Part shown: piece after piece, positions 1-8,272 of the stretch
How positions within the stretch are numbered: position 1 is the stretch's first letter
How the letters are laid out: every line of letters starts with the position of its first letter
From: an uncultured Lachnospiraceae bacterium
GTDB taxonomy: Bacteria > Bacillota_A > Clostridia > Lachnospirales > Lachnospiraceae
DNA length: 36,873 nt
Assembly (NCBI GenBank): GCA_947564305.1
Contig: CANOBT010000042.1
Span: 1-36,873, forward strand
Direction: 5' to 3'
Notes under the pieces: model-generated
Told to the model about the DNA's origin: nothing
The model's input: the letters and a program-made list of their open reading frames with translations, nothing else
The model's database searches: none
Program-made: the position numbers and the translations under genes

Positions 1-2
1 CA

Positions 3-251
3 CAGGGCGAGGTGCTTCCGGTAGCCAGCCGTTCCTTCGGCGCCATCGGTGTATTTGCGATTCCGGAGATGGGCAGATTCTATCGTCATGTCCTGATTGA
101 AGGCAATTATCCGCATCATGGAGCAGTGGCATTTGGAAATTATGGAAAGGCATTATTTGAAGTATTTAAATATATCGGGGTTCCGGTGGAAGAAATCGGC
201 TACAACCAGCCGGCAGGAGTCCGCTATCCGACAGAGAATCCGTGGAAATAA
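3..251 (+). CDS. L-fucose isomerase-like protein, C-terminal end (partial)
   Basis: Only the last 82 codons are present; the reading frame is open to the left edge. The segment contains MGRFYRHVLIEGNYPHHGAV followed by FGNYGKALFEV, and ends YPTENPW. From memory this is the C-terminal end of the L-fucose/L-arabinose isomerase-like family found in Clostridia, which interconverts aldoses and ketoses in the cytoplasm. The start of the frame belongs to the missing upstream part, so no start codon should be called inside the window. A sugar kinase begins 86 bp downstream, the usual isomerase-kinase arrangement of a sugar-catabolic operon. The family is fairly clear, but the true sugar substrate cannot be read from this fragment. 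Confidence 0.75.
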   Translation, partial: QGEVLPVASRSFGAIGVFAIPEMGRFYRHVLIEGNYPHHGAVAFGNYGKALFEVFKYIGVPVEEIGYNQPAGVRYPTENPWK

Positions 252-337
252 AAAATGATGGATGCTGTTTTGGAGTGTGCCTGGAAAGTATGATATTTCC
301 GGGCACATTTCAGACAGAAGGAAGAGAGGAAAAACAA

Positions 338-1810
338 ATGTTATATATTGGAGTAGATCTTGGTACCTCAGCAGTGAAGCTTCTTCTGATGGATGAGAAT
401 GGAAAAATCCATAATATCGTATCAAAGGAATATCCTTTGTTCTTTCCGCATCCAGGCTGGTCAGAGCAAAATCCGGAGGATTGGTATACACAGTCAATAG
501 CCGGAATCAAAGAATTGATTCAGGATTGTGATAAAAGTCAGATTGCAGGTATCAGCTTTGGCGGACAGATGCATGGGCTGGTAGTTTTGGATGAGCAGGA
601 TCAGGTGATTCGCCCGGCGATTCTCTGGAATGACGGAAGAACAGGAAAAGAGACCGATTATCTGAATGAAGTAATTGGGAAGGATAAACTTTCGGAATAT
701 ACGGCAAACATAGCATTTGCCGGATTTACAGCTCCGAAGATTCTCTGGATGAAGGAACAGGAGCCGGAGAATTTTGCAAAGATTGCAAAAATCATGCTTC
801 CGAAGGATTATCTTGCCTATCGTTTGAGCGGCGTACATTGTACAGATTACTCAGATGCTTCCGGTATGCTGCTTCTGGATGTTAAGAATCGCTGCTGGTC
901 CAAAGAGATGGTGGATATCTGCGGCATTTCAGTAGAACAGCTTCCAAAGCTGTTTGAGAGCTATGAAGTGGTTGGAACCGTGAAGGAAGAGCTTGCAAAA
1001 GAAATGGGGCTGCCAGAACAAGTGAAGGTGATTGCCGGGGCAGGAGATAACGCAGCGGCAGCCGTGGGAACCGGAACTGTGGGCGATGGAATGTGCAATA
1101 TTTCTCTGGGAACATCAGGGACGATTTTCATTTCCAGCAAATCCTTTGGTGTGGATGAGAACAACGCCCTGCATTCCTTTGACCATGCAGACGGATATTA
1201 TCATCTGATGGGATGTATGCTGAGTGCGGCATCCTGTAACAAGTGGTGGATGGATGAGATTTTGAAAACGACCGAGTATGCAAAGGAGCAGGAGTCAATT
1301 CAGAAGTTAGGCGAGAATCAGGTGTTTTATCTGCCTTATCTGATGGGAGAGCGTTCCCCGCATAATGACCCGCAGGCAAGGGCTACATTTATCGGAATGA
1401 CCATGGATACGACAAGAGAGGAAATGACACAGGCAGTTCTGGAAGGCGTGGCATTTGGTCTGCGCGATTCCTTAGAAGTGGCACGAAGCTTAGGAATCCG
1501 GATTGAGCGTACGAAAATTTGCGGAGGCGGCGCAAAAAGTCCTCTTTGGAAGAAGATTATCGCAAATGTCATGAATCTGAAAGTGGATGTGATTGAGAGT
1601 GAGGAAGGCCCGGGATATGGCGGCGCAATCCTGGCGGCTGTGGGATGCGGCGAATATGCCAGTGTCGAGGAAGCGGCGAGGAAGCTTGTGAAGGTGGTAG
1701 ATACGGTGGAGCCGGAGGCTGAGCTTGTGGAGAAGTATGAAGAGCGGTATCAGAAATTCCGTCAGATTTATCCGACTGTGAAAGGGCTGTTTCGGACATT
1801 GGCGGAGTGA
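338..1810 (+). CDS. xylB: Xylulokinase (FGGY family carbohydrate kinase)
   Basis: A 490-residue kinase that transfers phosphate from ATP to a ketopentose, most likely D-xylulose, in the cytoplasm. The N-terminal phosphate-binding motif IGVDLGTSAVK is at residues 4-14. The GGQMHGLV motif typical of xylulokinases is at 75-82. The GAGDNAA motif with the likely catalytic Asp237 is at 234-240, and LGTSG, GGGAKSP and GPGYGGA segments follow in the C-terminal FGGY domain. The ATG at 338 is chosen because a GGAAGAGAGGA ribosome site lies just before it and the protein then starts MLYIGVDLGTS; upstream in-frame codons show no family similarity. It sits with the isomerase upstream and is closed by a hairpin terminator. 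Fuculokinase or another ketose kinase remains possible, given the fucose isomerase-like neighbour. Confidence 0.9.
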   Translation: MLYIGVDLGTSAVKLLLMDENGKIHNIVSKEYPLFFPHPGWSEQNPEDWYTQSIAGIKELIQDCDKSQIAGISFGGQMHGLVVLDEQDQVIRPAILWNDGRTGKETDYLNEVIGKDKLSEYTANIAFAGFTAPKILWMKEQEPENFAKIAKIMLPKDYLAYRLSGVHCTDYSDASGMLLLDVKNRCWSKEMVDICGISVEQLPKLFESYEVVGTVKEELAKEMGLPEQVKVIAGAGDNAAAAVGTGTVGDGMCNISLGTSGTIFISSKSFGVDENNALHSFDHADGYYHLMGCMLSAASCNKWWMDEILKTTEYAKEQESIQKLGENQVFYLPYLMGERSPHNDPQARATFIGMTMDTTREEMTQAVLEGVAFGLRDSLEVARSLGIRIERTKICGGGAKSPLWKKIIANVMNLKVDVIESEEGPGYGGAILAAVGCGEYASVEEAARKLVKVVDTVEPEAELVEKYEERYQKFRQIYPTVKGLFRTLAE

Positions 1811-1852
1811 AATGAAAAGAGGTTTGCAGTAAGAGCATAAACAGATGAAGAG

Positions 1853-1888
1853 AACCAGACGGACAGATAAAGGTGCCGTCTGGTTTTT
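1853..1888 (+). terminator. Rho-independent terminator after xylB
   Basis: The arms AACCAGACGG (1853-1862) and CCGTCTGGTT (1876-1885) pair perfectly over 10 bp around a 13-nt loop and run into a T tract ending at 1888. It lies 43 bp after the kinase stop codon. Confidence 0.88.
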
Positions 1889-2048
1889 AAGTTCTAATTA
1901 AGAAGAAACTATTATTGACAGATCCTTAGTATATCGGTAAAAAATAAGCGACTTTGGTATGCTTCCATAATACCCTGCAAAAGGTATGATAGGATATAAA
2001 CAGATTTTCGTAAGGAAAATCAAACGATATTTTATCAGGAGGGTATTT

Positions 2049-3488
2049 ATGAAGAGGAAACGAAAAAGAATCACAGGTATCTTGATAGGCATGATGCTTG
2101 CAGCGGCTATGCTGGGCGGCTGCGGACAGAAGAAAGAAGAGACGGACGTAAAAGAAGAGATTGACACGAAAAAAACGGAAGTTCATAATCAAGAGCAGAT
2201 GGAAGGAACATTAGCCAGATTTGGCGGCGGTGAAATTGACATTGAGAATGTGGAAGGGGAGTATACATTTGATATAACTCAGGCGTCAATCAAAACGGCT
2301 AAATTGCGTTCAGGTGATGAGGTTATAGTACATTATGAGGGAGAGATTCAAGGAATAGATACTTCTAAAGTAAAAGTGATTTCTGTAGAGGATTTGGGAA
2401 ACAGTAATGAAGACAGGGAAGAAAAGCAGGCAGTAGGCGTGTTGACGGATATGTCAATGAATACAGTTACGATTAAGCAGAATGATGGAACAGAACTTAC
2501 GTTCTCTTCAAATAACTGCAGGCATGAGTTTAGAAATGGAATCCGTGAAGGAAATTGGATTGTTATTACTTATATTGGTGAAATCAATGGAACTAATACG
2601 CAAAATGTATCCGTAATCAGTATCACAGATAATGACGAGAATAAGAGTGAAGAGGCAAAGCAGGAGATGAATATCAAAGCAGTGGAGGAGACTGTGTACA
2701 CAACTGCCGGGGTCCATGTCCGTGCTTCATACTCTATTGATTCCGCGATAGTCGGAAGTCTGAAAATGGGGGATTCTATCCAGAGGACCGGTGTATGTGA
2801 GAATGGGTGGTCGAGGGTGGTTTTTGATAACAAGGATGCTTATATATACGGCGATTATCTGACGAAGGAAGCGCCGAAGGCTGATGCGAAGCCCGCAAAA
2901 ACGGATGGACAGGAACCAAAGACTCCACAGACCGGTAATGAACCGATGCCAGTAAAGCAGCCGACAACTCAGCCAGCAGAGACACCAACCGCGGCGGTGC
3001 AGACTTCGGAGGTACAGACAGCAGAAATTCAGCCGGATACATCCGTGCAGCAGAAAATAATCGGTACGGTGGTTGATGCCTCTATGAATACCCTGACAAT
3101 TACTGCTGACAATGGACAGAAGTATACATTGAATATTATGGATGCACAGCATGAATATGCCAACGGGATACAGACCGGAAATATTGTGACAATTACCTAT
3201 GAAGGTGATCTTTCTGATATGGAAAATGTAATTGTGGTGAAGGTACAAGATGAAGACCCGAATACTGCCGCTCAAAATGCCGTTTATGAGGGGACTTTTA
3301 TAGATGGAACGATGAATACGGTTACGATTGAAACGGATGACGGAGCAATGATGACATTTTTCACATCCGATGCGGACGATAAGACAGACGGTCTTGAAAA
3401 TGGGATGAGAATTCGTGTTACAGCGGATGCGTCGTCGACCGATGTAAGTGATAATGTTATCACGGCTAAACAGATTGAGGCGGCATAA
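2049..3488 (+). CDS. Secreted lipoprotein with four repeated beta modules and an SH3b domain
   Basis: This 479-residue protein starts MKRKRKR, has a hydrophobic stretch at 9-22 and a lipobox LGGC with Cys25, so it should be anchored on the outer face of the membrane. Residues 215-272 look like a bacterial SH3 (SH3b) domain, with the motif VHVRASYSIDSAIVGSL and a GWSRV segment. On either side lie four copies of one module of about 64 residues, at roughly 52-115, 129-193, 338-401 and 414-477. Each starts like GTxxDxSMNTxTI and ends like GNxVxITYxG. A Pro/Thr/Gln-rich linker (about 274-336) follows the SH3b domain. The start is fixed by the AGGAGGG ribosome site at 2037-2043. SH3b domains often bind cell wall; the role of the repeated module is unknown to me. 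Confidence 0.8.
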   Translation: MKRKRKRITGILIGMMLAAAMLGGCGQKKEETDVKEEIDTKKTEVHNQEQMEGTLARFGGGEIDIENVEGEYTFDITQASIKTAKLRSGDEVIVHYEGEIQGIDTSKVKVISVEDLGNSNEDREEKQAVGVLTDMSMNTVTIKQNDGTELTFSSNNCRHEFRNGIREGNWIVITYIGEINGTNTQNVSVISITDNDENKSEEAKQEMNIKAVEETVYTTAGVHVRASYSIDSAIVGSLKMGDSIQRTGVCENGWSRVVFDNKDAYIYGDYLTKEAPKADAKPAKTDGQEPKTPQTGNEPMPVKQPTTQPAETPTAAVQTSEVQTAEIQPDTSVQQKIIGTVVDASMNTLTITADNGQKYTLNIMDAQHEYANGIQTGNIVTITYEGDLSDMENVIVVKVQDEDPNTAAQNAVYEGTFIDGTMNTVTIETDDGAMMTFFTSDADDKTDGLENGMRIRVTADASSTDVSDNVITAKQIEAA

Positions 3489-3524
3489 TCCAAAGATAAA
3501 AAGTATATGGGAGACTTATCTATT

Positions 3525-3574
3525 GCCGCAGGGGCGTTGGCCAATTTAGCTGGCGGATGCCCCTGCGGCCTTTT
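3525..3574 (+). terminator. Rho-independent terminator after the SH3b lipoprotein gene
   Basis: The arms GCCGCAGGGGC (3525-3535) and GCCCCTGCGGC (3559-3569) form a perfect 11-bp GC-rich stem followed by CTTTTA. It ends the rightward lipoprotein gene and sits between it and the convergent HD-domain gene. Confidence 0.88.
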
Positions 3575-3607
3575 ATGTGGAGTGAAACAGATACGCTCCA
3601 TGTAAAT

Positions 3608-4375
3608 TTAATTCCCCATATTTTCTGCATAATGTTTTACATATGCCTCAATTTTGTCCATCTGTTCTGCTGTTCTCGGATTCGAATAGGGAATCCTTCG
3701 GATGGTTCTGGAGATATAATCATTTTCTAAAATAATATCCATACTTTCCCGGAAATTAATATCAAAAAAATAAGCAACATAAGATACCCAATAATCCATG
3801 ATAGTAATGCGGTCTGCGGAGCGGATGCACCGGTTTTGGAATATGGTATCATAGATGGCAGGAGTAATTTCCTGTGCTCCAATCTCTTCTTCAGATGCTC
3901 CAAGAAATGTTTCCGTGGCATCGGTTAGTTTCACACGGCAGTTATCCAGTTTGTCCGTGTCTCGGATGAGTCTGGCATGAAGCAGTGTCCGGGCATCGGA
4001 AATATCGGACAGCCTGTAATCACTGTGTTTTGCGATGGCTGTACGGATGATGGAATCCCAGGTTTTTTCAGGCAAAAATTCTCGAATCATGCCCTCCTCA
4101 AAGAGAACTTGTACCCCATAGGCAGCATGGTCCATCGTGTCTGGCTCAAAGCTGTCGAAACGCCGAAGCTGTTCAAACCGGCCAAGGTCATGCAGAAGTG
4201 CGATTAGTTTCGCCAGTTCTGTATCTTCCTCGGAAAGCTGCATCCGGCGGGCGACAGCGGCTGCCTGACCGACGACGCCATAGGTGTGGACAATCTTGAG
4301 ACGGACTTTGTCGTCTGTACGGTCATAATCGTTTAGATAAGATTCAAAGATTTCTCTGGCACGAGTGTAGTTCAT
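3608..4375 (-). CDS. HD-domain phosphohydrolase
   Basis: A 255-residue cytoplasmic protein of the HD superfamily, metal-dependent phosphohydrolases acting on nucleotides or phosphate esters. The likely metal-binding set is visible: His30, the HD pair His62-Asp63 in LLHDLGRFEQL, His117 in AKHSDY, and Asp139/Asp141 in LIRDTDKLDN. The start is supported by an AAGGAG ribosome site 9 bases before the ATG (read on the minus strand). It stands alone and is transcribed leftwards, convergent with the lipoprotein gene. No partner domain such as a nucleotide cyclase, response regulator or nucleic-acid binding fold is seen. The family is clear; the substrate is not. Confidence 0.82.
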   Translation of the reverse strand: MNYTRAREIFESYLNDYDRTDDKVRLKIVHTYGVVGQAAAVARRMQLSEEDTELAKLIALLHDLGRFEQLRRFDSFEPDTMDHAAYGVQVLFEEGMIREFLPEKTWDSIIRTAIAKHSDYRLSDISDARTLLHARLIRDTDKLDNCRVKLTDATETFLGASEEEIGAQEITPAIYDTIFQNRCIRSADRITIMDYWVSYVAYFFDINFRESMDIILENDYISRTIRRIPYSNPRTAEQMDKIEAYVKHYAENMGN

Positions 4376-4407
4376 GATGCTTTTCTCCTTAGGGTGAAAT
4401 GTCTTTT

Positions 4408-4482
4408 TAAATATACCTTATTGAACAATACTAACTTCAATAAATATACCTTATTGAACATTAGCGGCTCCATAAGTATAGT
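4408..4482 (+). promoter_or_regulatory. Promoter/operator region with repeated TTATTGAAC half-sites
   Basis: A perfect 20-bp direct repeat occurs at 4408-4427 and 4441-4460 (33-bp period). Each copy ends in TTATTGAACA. Together they give half-sites TTATTGAA (4418), TTCAATAA in the opposite orientation (4436) and TTATTGAA (4451). The last half-site overlaps a -35 box TTGAAC (4454-4459), 17 bp from a -10 box TATAGT (4477-4482). The layout suggests a repressed or otherwise controlled promoter reading towards the FAD oxidoreductase at 4697, with a leader of about 200 nt. The same half-sites flank a promoter at 16494-16525. The 4376-4696 gap holds nothing else I can support. Confidence 0.6.
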
Positions 4483-4696
4483 ATATTTTGCGGTGTAATT
4501 TCAACTGAAACTGCCGCTAATTTTGTCAGTGATTTTGCTTAAATATTTTAATTTCCTAAGACGGACATATTCTATTGAAATTCGCGCATGATAAAGTCAG
4601 GAGGCTGTTCTATAGTTACCAGAGTATATGACGGTGTTGAAATGACAGTCTTGAATAAAAACGGCGGCAATCAGTTTATAAAAGAGGTGGAGCAAA

Positions 4697-6148
4697 ATGA
4701 AAAGAGAATCTTTCTGGCAGCAGTCCACAGTGATTCCGGCAAGGCCGGAGTTGCCGGGAAATATGAGTGCGGATATCGTAATTGTAGGCGGTGGATTGGC
4801 AGGAATTTTGACGGCTCATTTTCTGGAGCAGAGTGGGCGGCAGTGCGTAATTTTAGAAGCAAATCGGATTGGAAGCGGTCAGACAGGACATACCACAGCG
4901 AAGGTTACGTCACAGCATGGTTTGATTTACCAGAAACTAATCAAATGTGCAGGCAAAAAAAAGGCCAGGCAATATGCGGATATTAACCAGGAAGCAATTC
5001 GGCGCTATAAGACTCTGATAGAACAGTATCAGATTGACTGTGACTGGGAGGAATGCCCGGCCTGTCTGTATACAAAGGAAAATGGAAGAGCCTTGCGGGA
5101 CGAATATTATGCGGCAAAGGAATTAGAGCTTCCTGTGGAATTGAAAAAGGATACAGAGCTTCCGTTTGCAGTGGAGGAGGCATTGTATTGCCATGAGCAG
5201 GCTTGTTTCCACCCGTTAAGATTTCTGCAGGCTATGGCAGAAAATCTCCAGATATTTGAAAAAACAAAAGTGCTGAGGGTGGAGCCGCATCTTCTGGTAA
5301 CTAACCGGGGAACAGTAGAAGCAGAGAAAATTGTATTTGCATGTCATTATCCATTTATCAATCAGCCGGGGTACTATTTTCTGCGGATGCATCAAGAGCG
5401 AAGCTATGTGCTGGGGTTAAAAAACGCACAATCACTCCACGGAATGTATCTCGGAATCGATTCTGACGGGTTATCCTTTCGGCCTGCCGGTGAGATGCTT
5501 CTGTTGGGAGGAGGAAACCACAGAACAGGAGAAAATCCTATGGGAGGACAGTACGAATATCTGATGCATCAGGCAGAAATATGCTGGCCCAAGAAGTGTT
5601 GGAAAAAGGATGAAAATGTAATTCCATGGTCGGCACAGGACTGTATGACCCTGGATGGGATTCCTTATATTGGGCAGTTTGGAAGGAAGACAGAAGACTG
5701 GTTTGTGGCGACTGGATTTGGAAAATGGGGGATGACTTCCTCCATGGCTGCGGCAATCCTATTGACGGATCAGATTTGCGGGCGTGAAAATGCCTGTGCG
5801 GAGGTATTTTCACCGCAAAGACTCCATGCAGCGGCATCTGCGAAAGTGTTTCTTACGGACGGAATGTATTCCGCCTTGAATCTGCTGAAGGAAAAACTGG
5901 TTCCGCCGATGGAAAAGCTGGAGCAGATTCGGCCGGGGCATGGAGGCGTGGTGAAATATCAGGGAGAGAAAACAGGAATCTATAAGGCAGAGGATGGCCA
6001 GGTTTTTGCGGTTTCAGTGAAATGCCCTCATATGGGCTGCCAGCTTGTCTGGAATCCGGACGAGAAGAGCTGGGACTGTCCATGCCATGGTTCACGGTTC
6101 GATTACCGGGGGAGATTGATGGATGGGCCGGCACAGACGGCGGTATAG
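4697..6148 (+). CDS. FAD-dependent oxidoreductase with C-terminal Rieske [2Fe-2S] domain
   Basis: A 483-residue two-domain protein. The N-terminal part is a DAO-type FAD domain, with the nucleotide-binding glycines VGGGLAG at 30-36, an acidic strand end at LEAN (53-56), and a GHTTAKVTSQHG segment typical of this group. A C-terminal GIPYIG...ATGFGKWG region (321-346) closes the FAD fold. Residues about 415-478 form a Rieske domain: box 1 Cys443-Pro-His445 in CPHMGC and box 2 Cys461-Pro-Cys-His464 in CPCHGS give the four cluster ligands. The start at 4697 has a GAGGTGGAG ribosome site. Proteins of this architecture (GlpA-like plus Rieske) are common in Firmicutes; the substrate is generally unknown. 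No partner gene is adjacent, so it probably works as a single cytoplasmic enzyme. Confidence 0.87.
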   Translation: MKRESFWQQSTVIPARPELPGNMSADIVIVGGGLAGILTAHFLEQSGRQCVILEANRIGSGQTGHTTAKVTSQHGLIYQKLIKCAGKKKARQYADINQEAIRRYKTLIEQYQIDCDWEECPACLYTKENGRALRDEYYAAKELELPVELKKDTELPFAVEEALYCHEQACFHPLRFLQAMAENLQIFEKTKVLRVEPHLLVTNRGTVEAEKIVFACHYPFINQPGYYFLRMHQERSYVLGLKNAQSLHGMYLGIDSDGLSFRPAGEMLLLGGGNHRTGENPMGGQYEYLMHQAEICWPKKCWKKDENVIPWSAQDCMTLDGIPYIGQFGRKTEDWFVATGFGKWGMTSSMAAAILLTDQICGRENACAEVFSPQRLHAAASAKVFLTDGMYSALNLLKEKLVPPMEKLEQIRPGHGGVVKYQGEKTGIYKAEDGQVFAVSVKCPHMGCQLVWNPDEKSWDCPCHGSRFDYRGRLMDGPAQTAV

Positions 6149-6234
6149 ATATTTTTTGGCGTAAACCGGACGGCAGGAAACAAGAAAAATAAAATTCTTC
6201 AAGTGTCTGCAGAGGTAGAGGTTGAAAGGCAGGG

Positions 6235-6261
6235 GTACAGGCAGCAGCAGACTGCCTGTAC
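6235..6261. terminator. Hairpin between convergent genes
   Basis: GTACAGGCAG (6235-6244) and CTGCCTGTAC (6252-6261) form a perfect 10-bp stem with a 7-nt loop, extended by flanking GGG on both sides. There is no clean T tract immediately after it on either strand, so it may be a weak bidirectional terminator or an mRNA 3' end stabiliser between the rightward oxidoreductase and leftward ATPase genes. Confidence 0.5.
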
Positions 6262-6273
6262 GGGGGATTCATT

Positions 6274-7998
6274 TTAATTTTCCCGGTCATATGCAATCCT
6301 GCAGGTCTTCTTATAGCATGCAACTGCATATTTGTGGATTGTCTGCATCCCATCTTGTTTGAGGACTTCAGCATAGCCGTTCCTGTCAATTTGTTTCAGC
6401 GCTTTGGCGCAGGCTTCATCATATCTTCCGTTCTCGGCATACTTGACTTCTATTACGCACCCTACCTTTTCAGAGGGAACCATCAGCCGGATATCGGTAT
6501 ATCCAATTCCGGATTCTACATTTGACTTTACTCCCCAGCTGCCTTCAGCGCCGAGCAATCCTAATAATATTCCATGATAATAATTTTCTTTTATCTCTTT
6601 TCTCACAGAAGTATCTCTGATGCTGATTGAAACAGACAGAAATTCATTGAATAATTGTTGCATTTCCTGGGCGTTGCCGTTTTTTACAGCTTCGCAGAAC
6701 CTCTGCCATCGGGTAGTATTACCTGTAATTTTTACCCGGAACCAGGAGAGGATCCGCTTTTCGTAAATCCCCAATACTTCCCGGTTCGGAATGACAAGCC
6801 TGTGAACTCCGTTTATTGGTCTTCCGGCATCAGTCAGATATCCGGTTGTGAAGAGTACGCTCCATAAATATGTTTGGCGTGTATTTTCATCTTTGCTGTC
6901 AAGGTCTGTATAGGTTAACTCCGGAATCAAGGTTTTCTCCACAGCTTCTCCGGAAATCAGGGCCTCTATCTCACTTTTTGTAGTTTCTGTTGCTACGGCA
7001 AGGATGTCCTGCACGATTGCGTTGCTGCTGCTGTTTTCCCAATGGGATTCCATGGGAGCTTCCGGCCATGCCCGAAGTTTATCACATTGATTTAGTACAT
7101 CCCATGGACAGTATAAATCCGTGTCTCCAAAATGATACCCGTCATACCATTCTCTGATTTGCCCATAAGATGCTTCCAGCCCGTAGTAGGAAAGCAATTC
7201 TCTTACTTCACTGTCTGTAAAGCCAAAGTATTCTGAAAAATCCACATCAGAAATAGTTTTTACTTTAAAATTATTTAAACCGGTAAAAATGCTCTCCCTG
7301 GCAATCCTCAGACATCCCGTAATTACAGCGAAATATAGATTTTTATTCGTCTTAAGCACCTGGCTGAATAGGGAGCGGATTAGATTTACTATTTCCATAT
7401 AATAGCCTTTCTGCCAAGCTTTGTCCAATGGAACATCATATTCATCAATTAGCACAATTACCTGAGTTCCATAATGCTTGGAAAGCAATTCTGTCAGAAG
7501 CCTCAAACTACTATGGAGATAAACGGCCTTCTCAAAATCTCCTGCCAGTAATCGCGTCAGTCGTTGTTTATCAAATGGCGTCAGCTTATTGCTGTTCATA
7601 AGGAAGTCAAACCGTCTTGCCTCTTCGCTGACCGCGCTTCCTAACATATCATATGCTGTCTGAAAGTCCATCCCTTCCGCATCTTTCAAGCTGATTGAGA
7701 TGACCGGATATTTTCCCATATACTGTTCGCAGATTGCGGTCTCCTTTGAGATATACAACCCGTCAAACAAAGCAGGATCTGTACCAATTTCGAAAAAGCT
7801 CTTCACCATGTCCATTGTCAGGCTCTTTCCAAAACGCCTGGGCCTTGTAAACAGATTTACACTTCCCCCCAGATTAATCAGGTCAGAGATAAATTTTGTT
7901 TTGTCGATATAGTAGTAATTGTCTTTTTTAAAGCGATTGAAAAATTCAACACCGATTGGAAGTTTTTTCTTTATTTCCATAGAAATAACAGGTTTCAT
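6274..7998 (-). CDS. AAA-ATPase-like protein with C-terminal PD-(D/E)XK nuclease-like domain
   Basis: A 574-residue protein of the large family often named 'AAA family ATPase / DUF1703', common in gut Clostridia and Bacteroides. The N-terminal IGVEFFNRFKKDNYYYIDKT segment is characteristic. The phosphate loop is the family's variant RPRRFGKSLTM (52-62) and the Walker B strand is VLIDEYD (182-188). The C-terminal domain at about 495-574 carries the PD-(D/E)XK pattern: Asp502 in GYTDIRL and Glu517-Val-Lys519 in VIEVKYA. The ATG at 7998 is preferred over an upstream GTG at 8007 because the GGAGG ribosome site sits 9 bases before the ATG but directly abuts the GTG. The genomic role is not established; mobile or selfish behaviour or defence have been suggested for relatives. 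It stands alone on the minus strand. Confidence 0.85.
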   Translation of the reverse strand: MKPVISMEIKKKLPIGVEFFNRFKKDNYYYIDKTKFISDLINLGGSVNLFTRPRRFGKSLTMDMVKSFFEIGTDPALFDGLYISKETAICEQYMGKYPVISISLKDAEGMDFQTAYDMLGSAVSEEARRFDFLMNSNKLTPFDKQRLTRLLAGDFEKAVYLHSSLRLLTELLSKHYGTQVIVLIDEYDVPLDKAWQKGYYMEIVNLIRSLFSQVLKTNKNLYFAVITGCLRIARESIFTGLNNFKVKTISDVDFSEYFGFTDSEVRELLSYYGLEASYGQIREWYDGYHFGDTDLYCPWDVLNQCDKLRAWPEAPMESHWENSSSNAIVQDILAVATETTKSEIEALISGEAVEKTLIPELTYTDLDSKDENTRQTYLWSVLFTTGYLTDAGRPINGVHRLVIPNREVLGIYEKRILSWFRVKITGNTTRWQRFCEAVKNGNAQEMQQLFNEFLSVSISIRDTSVRKEIKENYYHGILLGLLGAEGSWGVKSNVESGIGYTDIRLMVPSEKVGCVIEVKYAENGRYDEACAKALKQIDRNGYAEVLKQDGMQTIHKYAVACYKKTCRIAYDREN

Positions 7999-8176
7999 TG
8001 CGTGCACCCTCCTTTCCGATGTTTCCTGTGTTTAGTCTATCATAGCAATGTTTGCCGGGCAAGAAAAATGTAAATAGATGAAACAGAAAATTTATTGTAT
8101 TTGTAACTGTTTCAGCGAGGCAATTGATAAATCAGGTTTATGTACAGTTGGCTGCTATGTTTTAAATTTGCATTGC

Positions 8177-8205
8177 TTGAATTATAGGAACGTGGATGAT
8201 ATACT
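8177..8205 (+). promoter_or_regulatory. Sigma-A-type promoter for the helicase operon
   Basis: TTGAAT (8177-8182) and TATACT (8200-8205) are separated by 17 bp, about 65 bp before the first helicase gene. Upstream, TGAAACAG (8079-8086) and CTGTTTCA (8107-8114) form a perfect inverted repeat that could be an operator or unrelated. Confidence 0.55.
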
Positions 8206-8272
8206 TGAAATGTTTATGAATAGGCTTTTAGATTTTTAATTGACAAGATGGAGGACGGAGAAGAGAAAAGTG

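Noticed and set aside
1915..1943. TTGACA followed 17 bp later by TAAAAA as promoter of the SH3b lipoprotein gene
   Set aside because: The -35 is perfect but the -10 is poor, and a competing TATGAT further down has no -35; no firm promoter could be assigned.
4588..4986. Rightward 132-codon frame before and inside the FAD oxidoreductase gene
   Set aside because: It is an out-of-frame shadow of the oxidoreductase start; no ribosome site and no family resemblance.
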